Assembly: GCA_963770765.1 (NCBI GenBank)
Contig: CAVYQS010000006.1
Location: 1-64,000, forward strand
Source of the DNA: CAVPCY01 sp963770765
GTDB lineage: Bacteria; Actinomycetota; Coriobacteriia; Anaerosomatales; PHET01
Direction of reading: 5' to 3'
DNA length: 64,000 nucleotides
In this document: positions 17,050 to 25,908 of the stretch, piece by piece
How the letters are laid out: the number at the start of each line of letters is the position of its first letter
Numbering within the stretch: position 1 is the first letter of the stretch
Program-made: the position numbers and the translations under genes
Notes under the pieces: generated by a model
What the model was told of the DNA's origin: nothing
The model's database searches: none
Seen by the model: the letters and a program-made list of their open reading frames with translations, nothing else

Positions 17050-18534
17050 CTATTCGTGACCCGTGGTCGAAACCCCTACCTCGCTGGCAGCTTCCTCGAG
17101 CGAGCACTCGCCCTTCCATGCCGGCGGCTCGTACGCGCAGTACGGTTCGGCCTCCATGTAGTCTCCGGTCGCTTCGAGTGCCCGGGCGCGGCACCCGCCA
17201 CACACCGCCTTGAACTCGCATGCGCCGCACTTGCCCTTGAGCAACGAGTAGTCGCGCAGGTCGTTGAAGACCTTGCTCTCGGTCCAGATCTCCGAGAAGG
17301 GCTTCTCCTTGACGTTGCCCAGCTGCATGTCGAAGTAGCCGCACGGCTGGATGTCACCGACGTGGCTGACGAAGCAGAAGGTGATGCCGCCCAGACAGCC
17401 GCGCGTCATCGCGTCGAGGCCGTACTCCTCGCGGGTGACCTTCTTGCCCTCGGCCTTGGCGAGCTGACGGATGATGCGGTAGTAGTGCGGCGCATCGGTG
17501 GGCTTGAAGTGGAGCGGGCTGGTCTTCTGGCGGTGGTAGGCCCAGGTGAGCACCTTCTCGTACTCCTCGGGGGGAAGCTCCTCGGCAAGGATCTCCGAGC
17601 CACGGCCCGTGGGGACGAGCATGAAGATGTGGAACGCGTCGACGTTGAGCGACTCGGCGAGGTCGTGGATCTCCTCGATGAGGTGCGCGTTACGCGTGGT
17701 GACGGTGGTGTTGATCTGCACGCCCACACCGTGCGCCTTGGCCATCTTGATGCCGGCGATGGTCTGGTCGAAGCATCCCGGCTGGGCGCGGAACTCGTCG
17801 TGGCCCTCGGCCGTGGGGAAGTCCACCGACACGCTGATGCGCGGGATCTTGTGCTCGGCCATCTTGGCGGCGATGTCCTCGGTGATCAGCGTCGCGTTGG
17901 TGCCGATGACCGGCATGGCGCCCTTCTCGTGCGCGTAGTCGACGATCTCCCAGATGTCGGGGCGCATGAGCGGCTCGCCGCCGGTGAGGATGATGATCGG
18001 GTTGCTGATCGTCACGATGTCGTCGATCGTGGCCTTGATCTCGTCGAGAGAGAGCTCACCGTGGTAGTGGCCGAACTCCGCGGCCGCGCGGCAGTGCACG
18101 CAGCTCAGGTTGCAGCTGCGCGTGATCTCCCACGCGATGATGCGCGGCGCCTTGATGCCCGTGCGCTCCTGATAGGCGATCGCCGCGGGCCCGCCGCCCG
18201 GCCGGAACCCCACGCTACGAGCCCCACCATGCCGCTGCCGCTCCCCAGGCCCACCCGGAATCCCGGCAGGATGCCCACCAGGTCCACCGGGGATACCAGC
18301 GGGGTGGCCACCGGGGTGACCCGCAGGAGCCCCCGCAGGGCGCGCAGCGCCCGAGGACAGCGACGAAGGGTCGCCGCGGTGGCCACCCCCCACAGGAATA
18401 GCCACGGCGGCCTGGCCGCATCCGGCCTCGGCCTCCGCCATCTCCTGCTCGGATATCGTGCCCTCGTCCTCGCCGAACTCCTCTTCGAGCTCGAGGTCCG
18501 GACGCGCGGATGAATCGCCTACGTTCTCAGCCAT
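17050..18534 (-). CDS. Radical SAM/SPASM haem-biosynthesis enzyme (AhbC/AhbD/NirJ family) with Gly-Pro-His repeat extension
   Basis: 494 residues. The radical SAM cluster motif is C141-x3-C145-x2-C148 (CNLSCVHC), followed by the GGEP motif (LTGGEPLMRP); the C-terminus has the auxiliary-cluster cysteines CGACEFKAVCGGCRARA. This layout matches the AhbC/AhbD/NirJ enzymes that convert siroheme-derived intermediates to haem or haem d1, and the gene lies 76 bp after hemB. AhbC and AhbD cannot be told apart here. Residues 1-130 are unusual: an acidic start, then a Gly/Pro/Ala/His region with an 11-residue unit (GGHPAGIPGGP) repeated exactly twice at about 75-96. The core family is about 370-390 residues, so the extension is an addition. 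ATG 18534. Confidence 0.85.
   Translation of the reverse strand: MAENVGDSSARPDLELEEEFGEDEGTISEQEMAEAEAGCGQAAVAIPVGGGHRGDPSSLSSGAARPAGAPAGHPGGHPAGIPGGPGGHPAGIPGGPGERQRHGGARSVGFRPGGGPAAIAYQERTGIKAPRIIAWEITRSCNLSCVHCRAAAEFGHYHGELSLDEIKATIDDIVTISNPIIILTGGEPLMRPDIWEIVDYAHEKGAMPVIGTNATLITEDIAAKMAEHKIPRISVSVDFPTAEGHDEFRAQPGCFDQTIAGIKMAKAHGVGVQINTTVTTRNAHLIEEIHDLAESLNVDAFHIFMLVPTGRGSEILAEELPPEEYEKVLTWAYHRQKTSPLHFKPTDAPHYYRIIRQLAKAEGKKVTREEYGLDAMTRGCLGGITFCFVSHVGDIQPCGYFDMQLGNVKEKPFSEIWTESKVFNDLRDYSLLKGKCGACEFKAVCGGCRARALEATGDYMEAEPYCAYEPPAWKGECSLEEAASEVGVSTTGHE
18247..18312. repeat. Two tandem 33-bp units encoding GGHPAGIPGGP
   Basis: Units at 18280-18312 and 18247-18279 (minus strand coding) give identical peptides although they differ at about seven silent third positions. 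That means selection on the peptide or an old duplication, not replication slippage in the recent past. Confidence 0.85.
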
Positions 18535-18610
18535 GTGTGATTGCCTTTCGGAATGGTCTTCGGCCCCGCATGCAAGCGAACACCGCGCCTATTGCCGCTC
18601 AGCCGAGCGA

Positions 18611-19588
18611 TCAGCCGCGAAGCCACCTCGCGGCGTCCTTCGCGTGATAGGTGAGGATGAGGTCGGCGCCCGCTCGCTTGAAGCCCAGAAGGGTCTCGAG
18701 CACCACGCGCTCCTCGTCGATCCAGTCGTTGGCCGCAGCGGCCTTCACCATCGCGTACTCACCCGAGACGTTGTAGGCGGCGGTGGGGTACCCGAAGTCG
18801 TTCTTCACCCGGTAGATCATGTCCATGTACGCCAGCGCGGGCTTGACCATGACGATGTCGGCGCCTTCGGCGATGTCCAGCTCGGCCTCGCGCAGGCCCT
18901 CCTCGGCGTTCGCGGGATCCATCTGGTACTGCTTGCGGTCGCCGAAGGTGGGGGCGCTGTCCGCGGCGTCGCGGAACGGTCCGTAGTAGCCGCTCGCGTA
19001 CTTCACCGAGTAGGCCATGATCGGGATGTCCTGGTAACCGGCCTCGTCGAGCGCCTCGCGGATCGCGGCCACGCGGCCGTCCATCATGTCGCTGGGCGCC
19101 ACCATGTCGACGCCCGCCTCGGCGTGAGTGACGGCCTCCTTGGCGAGCAGGTCCAGCGTGACGTCGTTGATGACGCAGCCGTTGTCGTCGAGGATGCCGC
19201 AGTGGCCGTGATCGGTGTACTCGCACATGCACACATCGGTGATCACGTAGAAGTCGGGGTCGTGCGCCTTGATGGCGCGTATGGCGCGCTGGATGATCCC
19301 CTCGGGGTCGTAGGCCTCGCTGCCCACCGAGTCCTTCGAGCTGGGCAGCCCGAAGAGGATGACCGCGGGGACACCCAGGCTCCTGAGCTCGTCGATCTCG
19401 GCAGGAAGCTGATCGATCGAGAGCTGGAACTGACCGGGCATCGACTTGATCTCGTCGCGCAGGCCCTCGCCCGGCTTCACGAACAGCGGATAGATGAGGT
19501 CGGCCGGCGACAGCGCGGTCTCGCGCACCATCGAGCGGATCGTCTCATTGGCGCGCAGGCGGCGCGGCCGGTACGTGGGGAACTGCAT
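18611..19588 (-). CDS. hemB: Delta-aminolevulinic acid dehydratase (porphobilinogen synthase)
   Basis: Joins two 5-aminolevulinate molecules into porphobilinogen. 325 residues, the normal length. The zinc-type cysteine cluster is present (DVCMCEYTDHGHCG near 119-132), with Schiff-base lysines in YSVKYASGYYGPFR and MVKPALAYMD. ATG 19588. It precedes the radical SAM haem gene and follows a small membrane protein gene (79 bp gap) on the same strand. Confidence 0.96.
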   Translation of the reverse strand: MQFPTYRPRRLRANETIRSMVRETALSPADLIYPLFVKPGEGLRDEIKSMPGQFQLSIDQLPAEIDELRSLGVPAVILFGLPSSKDSVGSEAYDPEGIIQRAIRAIKAHDPDFYVITDVCMCEYTDHGHCGILDDNGCVINDVTLDLLAKEAVTHAEAGVDMVAPSDMMDGRVAAIREALDEAGYQDIPIMAYSVKYASGYYGPFRDAADSAPTFGDRKQYQMDPANAEEGLREAELDIAEGADIVMVKPALAYMDMIYRVKNDFGYPTAAYNVSGEYAMVKAAAANDWIDEERVVLETLLGFKRAGADLILTYHAKDAARWLRG

Positions 19589-19667
19589 GGATGCGACTCC
19601 TTAGCGTGGAACCGAGAAGCCCGCGCGGCGTCATCGCCGCACAGGGGGACAGACCGTCAGCCCGGGA

Positions 19668-19916
19668 CTACTCGACGAACTTGTCCACCGAGACCTTCGA
19701 GTCCGAGCCCTTGTCGGCGTCTTTGTCGCGCAGGGCACCGCTCTTGCCGACTCCCATCTGGAAGTTGACCCACCGCTTGTACTGGAACACGGCGTATCCC
19801 GAGAACAGCAAGATGCCTGCCCAGAAGATGATCTGCGCGAAGAAGAAGACCACGTTGCCGTACGTGCTCACCCAGGTGAGAAACCCGCCGGGCTCAGAGA
19901 CCAAAGATGGATCCAT
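19668..19916 (-). CDS. Small single-helix membrane protein upstream of hemB
   Basis: 82 residues: a short N-terminal stretch, one strongly aromatic membrane segment at about residues 20-44 (GNVVFFFAQIIFWAGILLFSG) and a charged cytoplasmic-type tail (KDADKGSDSK). ATG 19916. Not recognised. Its position directly before hemB on the same strand suggests a shared transcript and perhaps a role in haem or respiratory assembly; that is inference. Confidence 0.6.
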   Translation of the reverse strand: MDPSLVSEPGGFLTWVSTYGNVVFFFAQIIFWAGILLFSGYAVFQYKRWVNFQMGVGKSGALRDKDADKGSDSKVSVDKFVE

Positions 19917-20077
19917 GTGACACTCCTCGTGAACTCATGCCGCTTGAGGGCGGCTCCAACAGTCAGTCAGGGTGGTCCAACGACGATGGACCATCTGACA
20001 TTCTAACCGTATTCAGACACGAGGGCGCCCGCGTCGCTACAGGGGGCGGTGTCGGCCTGAGTACGATGCTGCGCGCG

Positions 20078-22022
20078 CTACTTCACCCTCACGTAGTCGT
20101 ACTTGCCCGACCAGGTCTTGGCGTGCCGGGAGTCGGCGGGCGCGTAGGCGCGAAGCCTCCAGCTTCCCTTGCTCGTCAGGCGCATGTTGACCTTGTACCG
20201 ACTGTAGCTCCCGTATTTGTAGGCTCTTGCCTTAACGTAGCCGTAGCTCTTCCACTTGCCGTTGACCTTCTTGTACTTGTAGATCCGCACCGGCTTGGTG
20301 CCGCTCTTGTGACGCGGCTTCAGCGAACCGTAGACGGTGTAGTACCTCGCCCGCTTCATCGTCTTGGGCGCCTTGGGCGTGCCAAGCGCGACTTTCGGTG
20401 CCAGCGCGAGCGTCGACGACACGCCGGCGTCCAGCTTCCCACCCACCGCGTCGAAGCGTGCCCGGTATGAGGTCTTGGACGAGAGGGCGGTGCTGATGAC
20501 GGCGGTTCCGTCGGCAGCCGTCAATGCCGAGCCGGCATCTGCCCACGTGCCAGAGACGAGCTTCTGCAGGACGACGGTCCTACCCGCTACGCCCGGGCTG
20601 GGTGGAGTAGCCTCCCTGAGCTTCACCGTGATCGCGGCAGGCGAACCCCACTTGGGCGATGCAGCAGAGAGGGTGAGGAGCACCGGCTCGGATGTCAGTT
20701 GACGTCGGAAGACGTCCCAGACGGCGTTGGTGTCTCCCGCAACGAGATTCGTCGCATCCGACTCGAAGAAGACGTACCGCCCGTCCGCGGACAGGGCCGG
20801 CACGGCACTAACGCCGTTTCCCTGCACACCCGCCGAGCTCACGCTGACCCTGGAAGTCGTGCCAGCCGTCAGGTTCCTGACGAAGCAATCGTATCTGCCG
20901 TTCGTGTCGCCGACGACAAGGTTGGTCGCGTATGAGCCGAACGCCACCAAGTGGCCGTCTCCCGAGATCGCCATCTGGTCACTGCGGTCGTTGGCCGCCA
21001 CGCCGCCCGGTCCGACACTCGCCTTCAGGGTGGTTCCGGCGATCCGGTCGCGGACGAAGATGTCTTCCTTGGCGTTGGTATCGCCCGTGACCAGGTTCGT
21101 CGCCTCCGACACGAACGCCACGAAGCGGCCGTCGTTCGAGAGCGCCGCGTAGTTGCTGTCTGCGTTGGCCTCGACGGTACCCGCCCCCACACTGACCCGC
21201 GTGGTGGTGCGCGTCGCGAGTTCGCGCACGAAGATATCCTCGCGGCCGTTCTCGTCGGTCGCAATGAGATTGGTTGCCCCCGACGTGAAGGCGACCCACT
21301 TGCCGTCCGCTGAAATCGCGGGCAGCGAGCTGTACGAGTCTCCCTGGACATCGAGGAGGACGCCACCGATCTCAACCGTCCGAACCGACACGCGACGAGT
21401 CGAGTTCGCGACTCGGTCACGCAGGAACACATCCCACGTGCCGTTGGTGTCACCCGGCACCAGGTTGCCCGCCTGTGAAGCGAAGACGATGTAGCGACCG
21501 TCGCCCGAGATGTCATGGTCAAGCGACGCGTCTATCTGCCTGCGCCCCCGCGCCGGAGACGCTCACGCGCGTGGTCGAAGACGTCGTGCGATCGTGGACG
21601 AAGATGTCGAAGACGCCGTTGGTGTCCCCCGCCACCAGGTTCGTCGCTACAGACTGGAAGCTCACATAGCGGCCATCGGCAGAGATCTGCGGCTCTTGCG
21701 AGTCTCCGTTGGCTTGGGCTCCGCCAGTTGCCGTGCTCACACGAGTCACCGCGCCAGTGGCGCGATCCTGCACGAAGATGTCCTGCCTGCCATTGGTGTC
21801 ACCGACCACAAGGTTAGTCGCGTCGGAGGAGAACGCCATGTAGCGTCCGTCCGCAGAGACCGAAGGGTCGAAGCTGGCATCGTTACCCTGGCCGGCAACC
21901 CCTAGGCCCACCCGAACGGTGTCACCCCCGGCGGCGCCGGCGACTACCGGACCTAGCCCCACCACCAGACAGACGCAGAGCAACGAGACCAACACGCCGC
22001 GTGTCCACAACCTCCTGCTCAT
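20078..22022 (-). CDS. Secreted PD40/TolB-like beta-propeller protein (one frameshift)
   Basis: About 647 residues when joined. ATG 22022 is chosen because GGAGGGG lies just upstream; it begins a signal peptide (MSRRLWTRGVLVSLLCV...). The body has at least seven repeats of about 55-60 residues with the core SADGRYVAF.S.ATNLV.GDTNG..DIFVRDR..G.TTRVSV, typical PD40 propeller blades. After the propeller come an Ig-like region and a C-terminal tail rich in K/Y/R (RYKVNMRLTSKGSWRLRAYAP). One extra base near 21531-21535 breaks the third blade. Extracellular binding function is inferred. It stands alone, between the small hemB-side gene and the tRNA. Confidence 0.75.
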
Positions 22023-22275
22023 GCCAATCCCCTCCATCGCTCACGTGGCGCGGCGCGACCACCCATCGCCACCACGTCTCCAATCGGGGAGCACGCGCCA
22101 ACGTGGAGTAGCCGCGTCGGCGACGCCGGCGCGGCACGGGAATCCGTGAGTCCTATTCACGATGGCCCCCTCGCATGCTGTGCGGTACGTGCCCCCACGC
22201 CGCACCTCACCTTGGGGGTACCCGAGGGCTGACCATTCGTAAACACACGGCAGGCCGGCCGTGGCCAACGCAGCA

Positions 22276-22306
22276 CGAAGGCCCCGCCGTATCGGCAGGG
22301 CCTTCG
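22276..22306 (-). terminator. Hairpin after tRNA-Ala
   Basis: Perfect 9-bp stem (CGAAGGCCC with GGGCCTTCG) extended inside by a GCCG/CGGC stem, 10 bp beyond the tRNA 3' end on the minus strand. The T tract is poor, so it may also protect the transcript end. Confidence 0.6.
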
Positions 22307-22316
22307 GTTACATGCT

Positions 22317-22392
22317 TGGTGGAGACGAGGAGATTCGAACTCCCGACCTCTGCCGTGCGAAGGCAGCGCTCTCCCAACTGAGCCACGTCCCC
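22317..22392 (-). tRNA. tRNA-Ala (anticodon CGC), CCA encoded
   Basis: Full cloverleaf on the minus strand: acceptor GGGGACG pairs with CGTCTCC (one G-U), D-arm GCTC...GAGC, anticodon stem CTGCC/GGCAG with loop TTCGCAC (anticodon CGC, reads GCG), T-arm with TTCGAAT, discriminator A and encoded CCA. 76 nt. It lies between the PD40 gene and hemD with its own hairpin downstream. Confidence 0.95.
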
Positions 22393-22444
22393 ACATGATG
22401 CCCGCAGCGGGCCGACAAGCCCCGCCAGAGCAGACGATATGATG

Positions 22445-23293
22445 TCAGGCAGGGGTACTGCTGTCAAACGTACCGTCGGCCTGAAAGAATCCGGCCAGCG
22501 CCTCCACCAGCCCGGCGACGGTGTACTCGGCGGGCTCGACCGCGACCTCGTGGCCGGCGTCGCGCACCGCCTCGCTCGTGACCGGCCCGATCGACGCGAT
22601 CGCCACCGACCGCAAGACCGCATCGGCGTCCAACCCGGCTTCCGCAAGAAGCGCGCCGAAGTGCCGGAACGTCGACGGGCTCGTGAACGTCACCGCATCG
22701 ACCGAACCCGCCGAGAAGCGCTTGAGCACCGCATGGTCGGGCTGCGCGCGGATCGTCCGGTAGACGGGCACCACATCGACGACCGCACCGCGCGTGCGAA
22801 GCGTGTCGGGCAGGACCTCGCGCGCCTCAAGCGCCCGCGGGACGAGCACGCGGTACCCTGCGCCCACGCCAAGCTGCCCGAACGCCTCGACGAGCCCCTC
22901 GGCGCGGAAGTCGGCGGGAACGAGGTCGGCGTCGATGCCGCGCTCGCTCAGGACGGCGGCCGTGGCCGAGCCCACGACCGCGACCTTGACACCCCGCATC
23001 ACGCGCAGGGCGTCCACGCCATCGGCTGCGATCCGGTCGAAGAAGAAGCGCACCGCATTGGCCGACGTGAGGACGACCCAGTCGTAGCGAGAGATCTGCG
23101 CGATGGCGGCGTCCACCGGGGCCCAGTCGGGCGGCTCGACGGTGGCGATGACGGGGAACGCCACGACTTCGGCACCGAGCGCCTCAAGCGGTGCCGAGAG
23201 GGAGCGTGACTGCTCGGCGGTTCGCGTCACGACGACAGAGCGCCCTGCGAGGGGCGCCCTGGGGTCACGCGTGGGTGTTGGGTCGCCGGTCAC
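22445..23293 (-). CDS. hemD: Uroporphyrinogen-III synthase
   Basis: Closes and inverts ring D of hydroxymethylbilane. 282 residues with the HemD bilobed pattern: SVVVTRTAEQSRSL near the N-terminus, YDWVVLTSANAVRFFF, VAVVGSATAAVL, AVTFTSPSTFRHF and IASIGPVTSEAVRDAGHEV. The start GTG 23293 is one base past the hemC stop; the frame stays open further upstream but inside hemC. Unlike many relatives it is not fused to a uroporphyrinogen methyltransferase (CobA), which must be elsewhere if siroheme is made. Confidence 0.9.
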   Translation of the reverse strand: MTGDPTPTRDPRAPLAGRSVVVTRTAEQSRSLSAPLEALGAEVVAFPVIATVEPPDWAPVDAAIAQISRYDWVVLTSANAVRFFFDRIAADGVDALRVMRGVKVAVVGSATAAVLSERGIDADLVPADFRAEGLVEAFGQLGVGAGYRVLVPRALEAREVLPDTLRTRGAVVDVVPVYRTIRAQPDHAVLKRFSAGSVDAVTFTSPSTFRHFGALLAEAGLDADAVLRSVAIASIGPVTSEAVRDAGHEVAVEPAEYTVAGLVEALAGFFQADGTFDSSTPA

Positions 23294-23294
23294 G

Positions 23295-24260
23295 TCAGGT
23301 CTTGAGCAGCCCGTCAACGCCGTCTGCCTCGGCAGCGGCCCGTACGGCGGCCAGGACCTCGGTAGCGCCCTTCTCGTTGAGTGCGGCGACCATGCGCTCA
23401 CCCAGGCCGATGGGGTCGTCGACCGCACCCTCGAGGTAGTCGCGGATGATGACGTCGCCCTCGACCGAACCCACGAGGCCATCCATCACGAGCTGGTCGC
23501 CCTCGATGCGGGCGTATGCGCCGATCGGCACCTGACAGCCGCCATCGAGCTTGCGCATGACGATACGCTCGGCAGTCACGCACGTGAACGTGGCGTCGTG
23601 GTTGACCTTGGACATCACGTCGACCATGAACTCGTCGCCTTCGCGGATCTCGATGCCGATCGCGCCCTGACCCACCGCCGAGACCATCTGCTCGGTGGGG
23701 ATGTAGCCGGTGATGCGGTCGGCCCAGCCCATGCGGGTGATGCCGGCGCTGGCGAGGATGACCACGTCGACCTCGCCGTCCTCGGCCTTGCGCATCCGGG
23801 TGTCGAGGTTGCCGCGCACGTCGACGATCTGCACGTCGGGGCGCAGCGCGCGTACCTGCGCCACACGGCGAAGCGAGCTGGTGCCCACCTTGCCGCCGGC
23901 GGGCAGCGACACGAGGTCGTAGCCGGCGCCTGAGACCAGCGCGTCGCGCGGGTCGACACGCTCGGGCGTCGCGGCGATGTAGAGACCCTCGGGAAGCTCG
24001 GTGGGAACGTCCTTCATCGAGTGCACGCACAGGTCGACGGTCCCGGCGGCGAGCTCGACCTCGAGCTCCTTTGTGAACAACCCCTTGCCGCCCACCTTGG
24101 CCAACGGCACGTCGAGGATCTTGTCGCCCGTGGTCTTGATGATCTTCAACTCAACAGGAAGGCCGGTGATCTCTTCCACCAGCCCCTTGATGTAGTTCGA
24201 TTGCCAGAGGGCGAGCTTGCTGCCCCTCGTGCCGATGACGAGCTTGTCGCGACTAGGCAC
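23295..24260 (-). CDS. hemC: Porphobilinogen deaminase (hydroxymethylbilane synthase)
   Basis: Polymerises four porphobilinogens. 321 residues: IGTRGSKLALWQS at 9-21, KIIKTTGD near 40, GKGLFTKELE near 59-67, HSMKDVPTELP at 80-90, RRVAQVRALRPD and the dipyrromethane cofactor cysteine C242 in LDGGCQVP. Start GTG 24260 overlaps the hemA stop by 8 bp, so hemA-hemC-hemD are one coupled unit. Confidence 0.96.
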   Translation of the reverse strand: MPSRDKLVIGTRGSKLALWQSNYIKGLVEEITGLPVELKIIKTTGDKILDVPLAKVGGKGLFTKELEVELAAGTVDLCVHSMKDVPTELPEGLYIAATPERVDPRDALVSGAGYDLVSLPAGGKVGTSSLRRVAQVRALRPDVQIVDVRGNLDTRMRKAEDGEVDVVILASAGITRMGWADRITGYIPTEQMVSAVGQGAIGIEIREGDEFMVDVMSKVNHDATFTCVTAERIVMRKLDGGCQVPIGAYARIEGDQLVMDGLVGSVEGDVIIRDYLEGAVDDPIGLGERMVAALNEKGATEVLAAVRAAAEADGVDGLLKT

Positions 24261-25623
24261 CGATCGTGTCTCCCATCTCTTTCTTCTGTGCGGCCGAGGA
24301 CTTCTCTCCCCTGCCGAGAATGCTCCTGATCAGACCCACATGCGGATTCTTGCCGTCCGGATTGCTGTCGAGGCCGTAGAGGTAGCGAGCGGCTTCGACG
24401 TACTCATAGCAGTCCTTCTCGGCGGCGCACTGCTTGAGGCGCGCGGTGGGACCGTGGAGCATCTTGTTGACGATCGACTGCGACAGCAACTCGACGGTCT
24501 TGATCTCCTTCTCCGACAGGCCGCCCAGACGCTTGATGGCCTTCTCGAGCTCCTCGGTGCGCACGCGCTCGGCTTTGGCCCTTATCGCGGCCACCGTGGG
24601 CACGACCTCCATCGACTCGATCCAGCGCTCGAACTCGGCCATCTCCTCGGCGATGATGACCTCGGCGCGCTCGGCTTCCACCATGCGCTCCTCGAGGTTC
24701 GAGGAGACGACGCCGTTGAGGTCGTCGATGTCGTAGAGGAAGACGTCGCCGATGCTGCCGCATGCCGGATCGATGTCGCGCGGCACGGCGATGTCGATGA
24801 GGAAGAGCGGCTCGCGGCGCTGGCGCACCGCCTGGGCGACGCGGTCTTTGGTGATCACGTACTGGGTCGCGGCGGTCGACGAGATGACGATGTCGGCCTC
24901 GCTCATGCGCTCGAACAGGTCGTCGTAGCGGATCGCCTCACCGTTGAACTTCGAGGCGAGCTCTTCCGCGCGCTCGTAGGTGCGGTTCGCGACGAGCACG
25001 TCTGTCACGCCGTTGCTCACGAGATGCCTGGCGGTGAGTTCGCTCATCTTGCCGGCGCCCAGGATGAGGACCGTACGCCCCTCGAGGTGGTCGAAGACGC
25101 GCTTGGCGAGCTCGATGGCCGCGTAGCTGATCGACACGGCGTTCTCGCCGATCTCGGTCTCGGTGCGCACGCGCTTACCGACCTCGAAGCTCTGACGGAA
25201 CAGCTTGTTGAACACCCGCCCGCACGCAGCGCTGCTGAAGGCGCTCTCGTAGGCCTCTTTGACCTGCCCGAGGATCTGCGCCTCGCCAAGCACCATGGAG
25301 TCGAGTGATGCGACCACGCGGAAGAGGTGCTTGACCACCGATTCGCCCTCGGAGATGTAGAGGTAGCGAACCAGCTCGTGGCGATCGAGATCGTGGTAGT
25401 CGGCCATGAAGTCGATGATGGCCGACGGGCCGTCGAACCCCGCGGCGGTGACGGCGTAGATCTCCGTGCGGTTGCACGTCGAGACGATGACAGCCTCTGC
25501 GACGACGTCCGATTCGAGGAGTCGGGAGAGTGCATCTTCCTGGCGTTGCGCCGGGAAAGTGAGCTTCTCGCGTATCTCGACCGGTGCGGTCTTGTGGCTC
25601 AGTCCCACGAGAGTCAGATGCAT
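24253..25623 (-). CDS. hemA: Glutamyl-tRNA reductase
   Basis: First committed step of C5 tetrapyrrole synthesis: reduces Glu-tRNA to glutamate-1-semialdehyde. 456 residues with catalytic Cys50 in STCNRTE, the GEAQILGQVKEAY stretch, NADPH motif ILGAGKMSELTA near 190, and the C-terminal dimerisation helix. ATG 25623 gives the family N-terminus (MHLTLVGLSHKTAPVEIRE), though its ribosome site is weak, which fits the structured leader described at 25692-25785. Leads the hemA-hemC-hemD operon. Confidence 0.95.
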   Translation of the reverse strand: MHLTLVGLSHKTAPVEIREKLTFPAQRQEDALSRLLESDVVAEAVIVSTCNRTEIYAVTAAGFDGPSAIIDFMADYHDLDRHELVRYLYISEGESVVKHLFRVVASLDSMVLGEAQILGQVKEAYESAFSSAACGRVFNKLFRQSFEVGKRVRTETEIGENAVSISYAAIELAKRVFDHLEGRTVLILGAGKMSELTARHLVSNGVTDVLVANRTYERAEELASKFNGEAIRYDDLFERMSEADIVISSTAATQYVITKDRVAQAVRQRREPLFLIDIAVPRDIDPACGSIGDVFLYDIDDLNGVVSSNLEERMVEAERAEVIIAEEMAEFERWIESMEVVPTVAAIRAKAERVRTEELEKAIKRLGGLSEKEIKTVELLSQSIVNKMLHGPTARLKQCAAEKDCYEYVEAARYLYGLDSNPDGKNPHVGLIRSILGRGEKSSAAQKKEMGDTIGA

Positions 25624-25691
25624 GTCTGTCTTTGCTCGCCTCACCACGTCGTATCGTATCGCCGCCTCAAGACGGCGCTTGCACACAGAAG

Positions 25692-25785
25692 CGCCCTCGC
25701 CGGAGCGGTGCATGTTGTTCAGGCAAGCAGGCCCGGCGAGGGCGATATCATACGCTCTATGGTGCACCACTGCGCATGCCTGAAC
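25692..25785 (-). promoter_or_regulatory. Structured hemA leader with two competing stems
   Basis: Predicted 5' UTR of about 160 nt. Element A (25774-25785, GTTCAGGCATGC in the RNA sense) can pair with A' (25717-25728, GCTTGCCTGAAC), 11 of 12 positions. Element B (25733-25744) pairs perfectly over 12 bp with B' (25692-25703). B lies inside the A-A' loop and B' outside, so the stems interleave: a pseudoknot or two alternative states. No known riboswitch consensus is recognised. Regulation of hemA through this RNA is inference. Confidence 0.45.
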
Positions 25786-25821
25786 GCTCGAATCTTACCA
25801 CCCGAGCCCTCGCGGGAGCAA
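25774..25821 (-). promoter_or_regulatory. Putative hemA promoter with downstream GTTCAGGC element
   Basis: On the minus strand: -35 TTGCTC (25816-25821), 18-base spacer, -10 TAAGAT (25792-25797), six bases, then GTTCAGGCATGC (25774-25785). The same architecture occurs before the ccm operon at 33876-33923. The element sits where transcription should start, so it may be an operator or part of the leader RNA. Confidence 0.5.
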
Positions 25822-25908
25822 GGTAGCTTAACCCTCCTTACGGAGAATCTGGCAAGCGAGAAAGGTGCCATCGGCGCAGGTTATGACGCGCATCGCGCGA
25901 CGCACCGC

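Noticed and set aside
18105..18421. Hydrophobic alternative frames opposite the Gly-Pro repeat of the radical SAM gene
   Set aside because: They arise from the repeat in shifted frames, have no start site and no family match. The annotated frame runs unbroken from ATG 18534 into the radical SAM core.
20078..22022. Possible CRISPR or DNA repeat array
   Set aside because: The periodicity is about 160-180 bp and coding (PD40 blades); no short identical repeats with unique spacers.
22023..22275. Gene or riboswitch in the gap between the PD40 gene and the tRNA
   Set aside because: Small frames on both strands lack ribosome sites; only a short CACGG-GAAT-CCGTG palindrome is visible.
25624..25908. 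T-box or known riboswitch in the hemA leader
   Set aside because: No T-box sequence, no cobalamin, THF or c-di-GMP core motif could be seen. The leader is reported as an unclassified structure.
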